The notes under the pieces: model-generated
Seen by the model: only the letters and a program-made list of their open reading frames with translations
What the model was told of the DNA's origin: nothing
The model's database searches: none
In this document: piece after piece, positions 57,763 through 64,000 of the stretch
Position numbering within the stretch: the first letter of the stretch is position 1
Layout of the letters: each line of letters begins with the position of its first letter
NCBI RefSeq assembly: GCF_037974355.1
Contig: NZ_CP150235.1
Location: 3,286,001 to 3,350,000 of the forward strand
Length of the DNA: 64,000 nucleotides
Reading direction: 5' to 3'
Origin: Paenibacillus sp. FSL R5-0517
GTDB lineage: Bacteria; Bacillota; Bacilli; Paenibacillales; Paenibacillaceae
Position numbers and translations under genes: made by a program

Positions 57763-58329
57763 TTAATTAAAATTTTTGTAATACACCAAATGATCGGTCC
57801 ACTCATCATTTTCGTGTATGAAACCTTTACGGACACATTCAAATTCCATACCCACGCTTTCAGCTAACTTCACAGAAGGGGTATTATCCAGATTGATATG
57901 GGCTTCTATACGGTGGAATTTCAGATGTTTAAATGCAATATGAAGAGCTGCATTCACAGCTTCTTTGCCGTAACCTTTTCGCCAATACTGATTATGGATC
58001 GTATATCCGAAGCTTCCCCATTGAAAATCATCTCTCGCCAAGGTTGCAATATCAACCATACCCAGATGTGTGCCATCTTCCTTGCTAAAGACACCGAATA
58101 CATAAACCGCATCTGTACGCGCTAACTCCTGGTGTCGATCCACCAGATGATGGAACCAATCCAGTGTACATTCACTCATATCCATTTTCCCTTTATCATG
58201 GCGGTGCTGGGAGGGCAAGCGTTTTTCAAATTCATTTAACCAATTCTCATAATCGTTTTTCTGTAATGGTCTGATGACTAATCGTTCTGTCTCTGAAATA
58301 TGATCAAATTTATCTGCTTTTAATTTCAA
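57763..58329 (-). CDS. GNAT-family N-acetyltransferase (RimJ/RimL type)
   Basis: 188 residues. TTG start at 58329 with GGAGATG upstream. Acetyl-CoA loop area WRKGYGKEAVNAAL and the RimL-like LDNTPSVKLAESVGMEFEC. Cytoplasmic; natural substrate not predictable (ribosomal protein N-terminus or small molecule). Confidence 0.9.
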   Translation of the reverse strand: MKLKADKFDHISETERLVIRPLQKNDYENWLNEFEKRLPSQHRHDKGKMDMSECTLDWFHHLVDRHQELARTDAVYVFGVFSKEDGTHLGMVDIATLARDDFQWGSFGYTIHNQYWRKGYGKEAVNAALHIAFKHLKFHRIEAHINLDNTPSVKLAESVGMEFECVRKGFIHENDEWTDHLVYYKNFN

Positions 58330-58359
58330 AATGACATCTCCTTTGGATTGAATTTTTAT

Positions 58360-59235
58360 TCATGGCATAGCATTGAAATGCTCCATAACCACGCTGCGAA
58401 ACTCTAAAGCGGCTTTGGAAATATACCTGTTTTTATGTGAAAGTAGAGCGATTTCCCGAACGAGTCTATGTTCCTCTACCTGAAGATATCTAATGCGTTC
58501 ATGCGGGTTTCTGGCTGTGCTTGGTATAAATGCAAGACCGATCTCCGCTTCAACAAGGGCTGTTAATCGTGCAGGCTCATCACCTTCATACACATACTTC
58601 GGTACAAAACCAGCGGATTGACATGTAGAATCTACCATATCACGAACACCATAGCCTTGTTTTACCCCAACAAACGACTCATCCTTAAGCTCGGCTAGTT
58701 GAATGCTGCTTCGTTCTGCATATCGATGACCCATAGGAACAGCGACTACGATCGGATCGTCATAAAGTATCTGACATTCGATGTCGTCACCTTGCATTGG
58801 AGGGGAGGAGAGACCAAAATCTACCTCGCCCCGATATAGAAGCCTGGACATGTTTTCTAACGAAACCATTTGTACATGAAACTGAATGTCCGGTTGATTT
58901 TTGCGAAATTCTCGTAGTATACCTGGCAAAGTACTTGCCGTAGTTACCGCCAATTGCAGTATACCCTGATCTTTGTTGGAGAGGTCAGCGATTTCCCGCT
59001 TTCCTTGTTCCAATTCAAATAGGGCTTTTTCAGTTCGCTGAAGAAATGTTCTTCCAAAGTCGTTTAGTCGCAGCTTTCTCCCGATTCGATCAAATAAGGG
59101 GACTCCCAGGTCATCCTCTAATCGTTGTATCGTTTTGCTCAGAGAGGATTGCGTAACATGCAGCTTTCCCGCAGCTTCCGTAACATGTTCGCATCGGGCC
59201 ACCGTCAGGAAATATTTTAGTTGAAGAAGCTCCAT
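58360..59235 (-). CDS. LysR-family transcriptional regulator
   Basis: About 291 residues from ATG 59235 (AAGGAATGGTGCA upstream; ATG 59244 sits on the ribosome site). N-terminal winged HTH LQLKYFLTVARCEHVTEAAG and SQSSLSKTIQRLEDDLGVPL, then the two-lobed effector domain. Divergent from the exporter at 59345 with a 109-bp shared promoter region, so it most likely controls that gene. Confidence 0.92.
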   Translation of the reverse strand: MELLQLKYFLTVARCEHVTEAAGKLHVTQSSLSKTIQRLEDDLGVPLFDRIGRKLRLNDFGRTFLQRTEKALFELEQGKREIADLSNKDQGILQLAVTTASTLPGILREFRKNQPDIQFHVQMVSLENMSRLLYRGEVDFGLSSPPMQGDDIECQILYDDPIVVAVPMGHRYAERSSIQLAELKDESFVGVKQGYGVRDMVDSTCQSAGFVPKYVYEGDEPARLTALVEAEIGLAFIPSTARNPHERIRYLQVEEHRLVREIALLSHKNRYISKAALEFRSVVMEHFNAMP

Positions 59236-59344
59236 TTGCACCATTCCTTCATTCCTTCTAGTTCATCAAATCATAACATACAATGCGTTGGAATAAATGA
59301 ATACTTTCAAGTAAGATGACAGCAGAAGAAGGAGTGATGCACTG

Positions 59345-60748
59345 ATGAACGTTCGAAATAAAGGATTGATGTTGGCTGTTGGGCTTGGAATTATGTTGAA
59401 TCCGTTGAATTCCTCCATGATTTCGGTGGCAATCTCCAGACTACAACAAGTGTACCAACTTGATTTTACAGCTGTTTCGTGGATCATTTTATCATTTTAC
59501 ATTGCCAGTGCTGTTGCTCAACCCGTCATGGGCAAGTGTAGCGATTTGTTCGGCCGCAGGAAGATCTTCCTCACGGGTCTTGTTATTGTTTTTGTATCGT
59601 CCATGCTTGCTCCGTGGTCTTCGAGCTTTTCGTGGCTCATCGTATTCCGGATCGTTCAATCGATTGGCACAAGCATGATGGTAGCCGTCGGAATGGCGAT
59701 TGTAAGAATTAATGTGACTGACAAGCAAGCCTCCGCATTGTCTACTTTGGCGATATTCCTCTCCGGAGCAGCTGCCATCGGGCCATTTATTGGTGGAGTA
59801 TTGATACATTGGTGGGACTGGCACAGCATATTCATCGTTAATATTCCGTTTGTCATAGCAAGCTTTGCGTTCGCCTGGAAAACAATTCCGAAGGACGAGT
59901 CATCTCCATCGATCACTATTCACATGTCCGTTCGGCAATGGCTTGCATTAATTGATGCATCAGGCATCCTGATGTTTACGGTAGCTTTGGTGACTCTGCT
60001 CATCGGATTACTGTCAGTAAATTCCACAGGAGATATTTCTACATGGCATCTGCTGACAGGAGGGATCGGGTTAATTACACTTGTCATGTTCATCCGGCAT
60101 GAATTAAAAGCAGCCAAGCCATTCATCCCTCTGCGAACGTTTGCCATATATCCCGAGATGACTTGGGTGAATGTACAATACATGCTGGTGAACATCCTGT
60201 TTTACGCACTTTTTTTTGGAGTTCCAACGTATTTGAAGCAGGTACGTCATCTCAACGAAGTTCATACAGGAATGAGCATGCTGGCTTTGGGATTATGTTC
60301 AGTCATGATTGCTCCGATCGCAGGGCGCTGGATTGACAGATCGGGATCACGGCCAGCTCTGATCGTATCCGCTTCTTTAATGACATTTGGATCTATATTA
60401 ATCGTTGTTATGAATGAAACTTCTCCAATCTTCATAATCATTGTTGCCTTAGCTTTATTTGGCATAAGTAACGGCTTAAACGCGGTTGGCATGCAAGCAG
60501 CTCTGTTCAAAAGCACACCCAAAGAAATGATAGGTGTTTCATCGGGGATTTTTAATACATCACGCTACCTGGGGACCATCATATCATCGTTATTGATTGG
60601 TATCGTTATGGGGGATACATTCAATGTGACAGGATTTCAGATGCTTGGAATTATCCTTACGGTATTAGCTGCATCACTGATCATCATGAGCGTACGCCGC
60701 GAGGCAGATGCGGTGAGTCCAGAGCAAATAAGCAAGCAAATAAAATAG
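59345..60748 (+). CDS. MFS exporter, DHA2 (EmrB/QacA) type, 14 membrane segments
   Basis: 467 residues; ATG after GAAGAAGGAGTGATGCACTG. Motif A GKCSDLFGRRKIFLTG after helix 2, LNSSMISVAISRLQ-type helix 1, motif C ISLSGAAAIGPFIGGVLIHW in helix 5, and 14 hydrophobic stretches. Typical proton-driven drug exporter; substrate unknown. Regulated presumably by the divergent LysR protein. Confidence 0.9.
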   Translation: MNVRNKGLMLAVGLGIMLNPLNSSMISVAISRLQQVYQLDFTAVSWIILSFYIASAVAQPVMGKCSDLFGRRKIFLTGLVIVFVSSMLAPWSSSFSWLIVFRIVQSIGTSMMVAVGMAIVRINVTDKQASALSTLAIFLSGAAAIGPFIGGVLIHWWDWHSIFIVNIPFVIASFAFAWKTIPKDESSPSITIHMSVRQWLALIDASGILMFTVALVTLLIGLLSVNSTGDISTWHLLTGGIGLITLVMFIRHELKAAKPFIPLRTFAIYPEMTWVNVQYMLVNILFYALFFGVPTYLKQVRHLNEVHTGMSMLALGLCSVMIAPIAGRWIDRSGSRPALIVSASLMTFGSILIVVMNETSPIFIIIVALALFGISNGLNAVGMQAALFKSTPKEMIGVSSGIFNTSRYLGTIISSLLIGIVMGDTFNVTGFQMLGIILTVLAASLIIMSVRREADAVSPEQISKQIK

Positions 60749-60772
60749 TGAATCCACGTGCAATACCACGTT

Positions 60773-60812
60773 TACACCCAATGAATCAATAGCTCTATTG
60801 GGTGTATTTTTT
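60773..60812 (+). terminator. Terminator after the DHA2 exporter
   Basis: TACACCCAAT and ATTGGGTGTA, 10-bp perfect stem, followed by TTTTTTG. Confidence 0.9.
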
Positions 60813-60944
60813 GTTTTTCACCAAGTTGTCAGAAAGAGTTGATCCTTTCTTGAACGTTTAGGGTAGAAGACGTGACGTTGATTGAATTAGGTAAAAATAA
60901 AGATATAATAATTTTGATTATTAGGTCTCGCATAGCATTTTCTA

Positions 60945-61082
60945 TGCATTTAATATCAGGAATCAACAGGAGTAATCGCAAAGTACATGTGGCAACATAT
61001 CGTTGTAGCGTACTTTGTGAAAATTTTCTCTTATCCTAAACACACGAATTAGAGGAACGTCCTAATCTGATATTAAATGCAA
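60945..61082. repeat. Inverted repeat enclosing a hairpin, upstream of cydA
   Basis: TGCATTTAATATCAG (60945-60959) and CTGATATTAAATGCA (61068-61082) are perfect 15-bp inverted copies. Between them CAAAGTAC...GTACTTTG and an inner CAAC..GTTG form a second hairpin (about 60979-61017). The 413-bp gap 60749-61161 otherwise holds only the terminator at 60773. It may be a structured leader RNA or a regulatory loop for cydABCD, or a small MITE-like remnant. Confidence 0.55.
61015..61032 (+). promoter_or_regulatory. Possible Rex (NADH-sensing) site upstream of cydA
   Basis: TTGTGAAAATTTTCTCTT resembles the Rex consensus TTGTGAAWWWWTTCACAA with three mismatches, all in the right half. Rex control of cydABCD is established in Bacillus. 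Weak match; tentative. Confidence 0.3.
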
Positions 61083-61161
61083 CCAGTGAGTAGCAGACCT
61101 GATCATAAGCAAATATTTTTCACTAAAAATCAACAGATTTTGAAAGGAGGCAACATAAAGA

Positions 61162-62526
61162 ATGGCTATTGATACGGTGTTATGGAGCAGACTGGTGACT
61201 GGTTTGACACTCGGATTCCACGTTATTTTTGCAACGCTTGGTGTTGGTGTACCTTTGATGATTGCAATTGCAGAGTTCATCGGTATTCGGAAGAAGGATC
61301 ACCATTACATACTTATGGCAAAGAGGTGGTCCAGAGGATTTGTCATATCTGTGGCGGTTGGTGTGGTGACAGGTACAGCGATATCGCTGCAATTGGCCCT
61401 GGTGTGGCCGAATTTTATGAAATTGGCCGGGAATGTTATTGCACTGCCACTATTTATGGAAGTATTCGCGTTCTTTTTTGAAGCGATCTTCTTGGGCATT
61501 TATTTGTACACGTGGGATCGGTTCAAAAATCCTTATATCCACTGGTTGCTGACTATACCGGTTGTTGCCGGGGCAGGGATGTCTGCTGTTTTTATCACGA
61601 CAGTAAATGGATTCATGAACCAGCCTGAAGGCTTTGTCATGGAAGCAGGTCAATTCTTGGCAGTGAATCCTGTACAAGCAATGCTGAATGCGGCGACGTT
61701 CTCCAAAGTATTTCATGTATTAAGCTCTGCTTATCTGACAGGAGCTGCTCTGTTAGCAGGAATTGCAGCCTTGGCGATGCTGAGAAAAGGGGTGTCAGCC
61801 TACCACAAAAAGGGCCTGAACCTCATGATGGCCGTTGTTCTGGTCTTCAGCTTATTAAACTCCTTAGCCGGAGATGTATCTGCCAAGTTTTTGGCTGAGC
61901 ATCAACCGGAGAAGCTCGCGGCTGCCGAGTGGCATTTCGAGACGGAAAGCGGCGCGGATCTGATCTTATTAGGATGGCTGAATGCTGAGCATGAAATCAT
62001 AGGTGCTCTCCATTTGCCGAAAGTGCTCAGCTTTCTTGCCTTTGGAGACTTTAACGCCGAGGTAACCGGGCTGAATGAATTTCCACCCGATGAGCATCCG
62101 CCGTTACTTGTGCATTACTTGTTTGATCTGATGGCTGGAATCGGTTTCGCACTGCTTGCGATCTCATCTCTGTATTTCCTGTTTGTGTTCTGGAAGAAAC
62201 GCAACCAGTTTAACAAGTGGATGCTACGCATGGTTGCACTCAGTGCACCGCTTGCATTTCTGGCCGTTGAGATGGGCTGGTTCTATGCAGAGATCGGGCG
62301 GCAGCCCTGGATCATCCGAGGTTATATGCGCGTAGAAGAGGCCGCCACTTCGTCACCGAGTGTACGAATTTTATTTTTCGTCTTCTTGCTTCTGTACATC
62401 GTGCTTGGCGTCATCTGTGTTCTCGTGCTGAGACGTTTGTTCAATAACAATCCTGCTGAGCTTGAGATGGAGAAATGGTTGAAAGAGAAGCGTGATCAAT
62501 CAGCCAAGGGAGGGGAGCAGGCCTGA
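61162..62526 (+). CDS. cydA: Cytochrome bd ubiquinol oxidase subunit I
   Basis: 454 residues, the short Q-loop form usual in Firmicutes. Haem-ligand His20 (LTLGFHVIFATLG), a second His in FSKVFHVLSSAYLTGAAL, Met in VEMGWFYAEIGRQPW and the invariant GRQPW. Nine or so membrane helices. With CydB it oxidises quinol and reduces oxygen to water at low oxygen. ATG after GAAAGGAGGCAACATAAAGA; overlaps cydB as TGATG. Confidence 0.96.
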   Translation: MAIDTVLWSRLVTGLTLGFHVIFATLGVGVPLMIAIAEFIGIRKKDHHYILMAKRWSRGFVISVAVGVVTGTAISLQLALVWPNFMKLAGNVIALPLFMEVFAFFFEAIFLGIYLYTWDRFKNPYIHWLLTIPVVAGAGMSAVFITTVNGFMNQPEGFVMEAGQFLAVNPVQAMLNAATFSKVFHVLSSAYLTGAALLAGIAALAMLRKGVSAYHKKGLNLMMAVVLVFSLLNSLAGDVSAKFLAEHQPEKLAAAEWHFETESGADLILLGWLNAEHEIIGALHLPKVLSFLAFGDFNAEVTGLNEFPPDEHPPLLVHYLFDLMAGIGFALLAISSLYFLFVFWKKRNQFNKWMLRMVALSAPLAFLAVEMGWFYAEIGRQPWIIRGYMRVEEAATSSPSVRILFFVFLLLYIVLGVICVLVLRRLFNNNPAELEMEKWLKEKRDQSAKGGEQA

Positions 62527-63539
62527 TGAGTTATGAATTAATTGGTATATCGGTACTCTGGCTGTTCTTGTATGGCTATCTTATTGTAGCTTCTATTGAT
62601 TTTGGAGCAGGTTTTTTCGCCTTTTATGCACGCCTGACCAAGCAGGATCATCTGATTAATCGGCTGATTTCCCGGTATCTATCACCGGTGTGGGAGATCA
62701 CCAACGTATTTTTTGTCTTTTTCTATATTGGCATCGTCGGGTTTTTCCCGGATACCGCTTATTATTATGGCTCCGCGCTGCTTGTCCCGGGAAGTATTGC
62801 CGTCATTCTGCTTGCTATTCGGGGGTCGTTTTATGCTTTTGAGAATTACGGTTCCAAAAATAACATTATATATTTGTTCTTATACGGAGCTACGGGTTTG
62901 CTTATCCCGGCGTCGTTGTCAGTGGCACTAACATTGTCTGAAGGTGGCTTTATTCTAAAGCAAGGCGAGACGGTTTCCCTTGATTACTGGGCACTATTTA
63001 CGAATCCATTATCGTGGAGCATCGTTGGACTCGCCATCGTATCCGTATTGTTCATTAGCGGATCATTTCTTACATTTTACGCTTCTCGGGCAGAGGATCA
63101 TTCGGCATTAAAACTGATGCGTAACTATGCTTTGTTCTGGAGTACACCGACCATCATTCTCGCGTTGACTGCATTTATATATTTGGGTCAACACAATGAG
63201 CGTCATTTCCAAAACATGATGGATTTATGGTGGTTGCTGGCGCTTTCCGTTGCATTTTTCATGATTGCCATGTGGCTGTTATATAACGGTCGCCGTTACG
63301 GATTAGCTTTTATTTTCATTATGCTGCAATTTTTCACAGCCTTTTTCGCTTACGGCATTGGGCAGTATCCTTATATTCTTGATCCATATATCACGATTCA
63401 GAGCAGTGCCACACCGCCAGCAATGGGTTTTGCGCTAGTGGTTGTGTTTATCGGTGGGCTGTGCCTGTTAATTCCTTCTCTTATTCTGGTCTTCAAACTG
63501 TTCTTGTTTGATGCGGATTATGTCAAAGGGAAAAAATAA
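62526..63539 (+). CDS. cydB: Cytochrome bd ubiquinol oxidase subunit II
   Basis: 337 residues, eight or nine helices, CydB N-terminal signature LYGYLIVASIDFGAGFFAFYA. TGATG overlap with cydA gives coupled translation. Forms the bd oxidase heterodimer. Confidence 0.95.
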   Translation: MSYELIGISVLWLFLYGYLIVASIDFGAGFFAFYARLTKQDHLINRLISRYLSPVWEITNVFFVFFYIGIVGFFPDTAYYYGSALLVPGSIAVILLAIRGSFYAFENYGSKNNIIYLFLYGATGLLIPASLSVALTLSEGGFILKQGETVSLDYWALFTNPLSWSIVGLAIVSVLFISGSFLTFYASRAEDHSALKLMRNYALFWSTPTIILALTAFIYLGQHNERHFQNMMDLWWLLALSVAFFMIAMWLLYNGRRYGLAFIFIMLQFFTAFFAYGIGQYPYILDPYITIQSSATPPAMGFALVVVFIGGLCLLIPSLILVFKLFLFDADYVKGKK

Positions 63540-63553
63540 AGGAGGAGCGTTCT

Positions 63554-64000
63554 GTGAAGAGAAGAGCCAAATCCAATCTGATCTCGCAGCAAATGTCGTT
63601 ACAACGAACAAACAGGCTGCTCCTTGCGATCATTTCGCTGGCGCTTGGTGTGACTATTATAAGTCAGGCGGCATTGGTGGCTGAAGCAGTCCAACGGATT
63701 TTTGTAGAGAAAGCTTCCTTCTCATCGGTGATGCTGCTGCTTGGGCTATTGCTGGCAGTAATGGCTGTGCGCACACTGTTGACGTACGGCAACGGGAAAG
63801 TGGGATTGCATATGGCAGCACGTGCCAAGACAAATATGCGAGCTTCTGTGTTGCAGAACCTTACCCGCGCTTCCATGCCTTCAACCCTTCGTGGACAGAC
63901 GGGAGGAAAGGTCAGCGTTGCTCTGGATGCTGTGGATGAAGCTGACAGCTATTTCAGTCAGTACATGCCGCGTATGATGGAAGCTGCAATGATTCCGATA
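63554..64000 (+). CDS. cydD: ABC transporter CydD, start only (cut by window end)
   Basis: GTG 63554 with GGAGGAGCG upstream, 14 bp after cydB, frame open to the last base (149 codons). Two hydrophobic helices (LLLAIISLALGVTIIS and VMLLLGLLLAVMAV) and the ABC exporter membrane-domain motif LDAVDEADSYFSQYMPRMM match the start of CydD, needed for assembly of cytochrome bd. The nucleotide-binding domain and the expected cydC lie beyond the window. Confidence 0.88.
   Translation, partial: MKRRAKSNLISQQMSLQRTNRLLLAIISLALGVTIISQAALVAEAVQRIFVEKASFSSVMLLLGLLLAVMAVRTLLTYGNGKVGLHMAARAKTNMRASVLQNLTRASMPSTLRGQTGGKVSVALDAVDEADSYFSQYMPRMMEAAMIPI

Overview
The window is almost certainly from a Paenibacillus-type Gram-positive bacterium. 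The evidence is the many solute-binding lipoproteins with paired LplB/YtcP-type permeases and no dedicated ATPase, the YesM/YesN two-component pairs, an S-layer-homology protein, strong AGGAGG-type ribosome binding sites with frequent GTG/TTG starts, and CcpA-type cre sites. About 50 kb is devoted to sensing, importing and degrading plant cell-wall polysaccharide, chiefly (arabino)xylan. The last 12 kb is ordinary chromosomal content.

Layout. (1) 1-12.8 kb: one long operon. It holds a giant solute-binding protein with carbohydrate-binding-like modules (cut by the window edge), two complete permease pairs, and between the pairs an NHL/TPR membrane-anchored protein, a YIP1-like membrane protein and a DUF5696 lipoprotein. 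It ends with a secreted GH5 glycosidase carrying a RICIN-type module and a strong terminator. (2) 13.0-21.2 kb: a membrane-anchored AraC regulator, an LplB/YtcP/LplA-type importer and a cytoplasmic GH127 enzyme (beta-L-arabinofuranosidase type). (3) 21.4-26.6 kb: xylan breakdown. A GH8 reducing-end exo-oligoxylanase lies on the minus strand, divergent from an SGNH esterase, a CE1 esterase, a GH11 xylanase and a SUMF1-domain lipoprotein. (4) 27.0-35.3 kb: a response regulator / histidine kinase / response regulator set followed by a binding protein and two permeases. (5) 35.5-37.5 kb: a tightly overlapped CheY-like / CheC-like / PAS-GGDEF operon. (6) 37.8-40.1 kb: a GH95 enzyme (alpha-L-fucosidase/galactosidase type). 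(7) 40.4-49.3 kb: a second YesN/YesM pair, two tandemly duplicated binding lipoproteins and two permeases. (8) 49.4-51.7 kb: an SLH-GH3 (NagZ-like) cell-surface hydrolase gene split by a frameshift. (9) 51.8-60.7 kb: a TetR/MFS efflux pair, a DUF3237 protein, a MINPP-like histidine phosphatase, an ECF sigma factor with its likely anti-sigma factor, a GNAT acetyltransferase, and a LysR regulator divergent from a DHA2-type exporter. (10) 61.2 kb to the end: cydA, cydB and the start of cydD (cytochrome bd oxidase and its assembly exporter).

How it fits together. GH11 and GH5 act outside the cell. Oligosaccharides enter through the SBP-permease systems, presumably energised by a shared MsmX-type ATPase encoded elsewhere. 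GH8, GH127, GH95 and the esterases lack signal peptides and would finish the job inside. Nearly every catabolic promoter has a CcpA cre-like site. A repeated 16-bp element (CCTATA-N-TTT-N-TCA-N-G type) lies just upstream of the promoters for the esterase/xylanase operon, the GH8 gene and the first two-component operon, and occurs there as a direct repeat with 22-bp period. It is a good candidate for the binding site of an AraC-type response regulator.

The points most worth following up are that element, the NHL/YIP1/DUF5696 double-permease operon, the SLH-GH3 frameshift, the CheY-CheC-GGDEF operon and the inverted-repeat region upstream of cydA. All calls come from reading the sequence; no database search was run.
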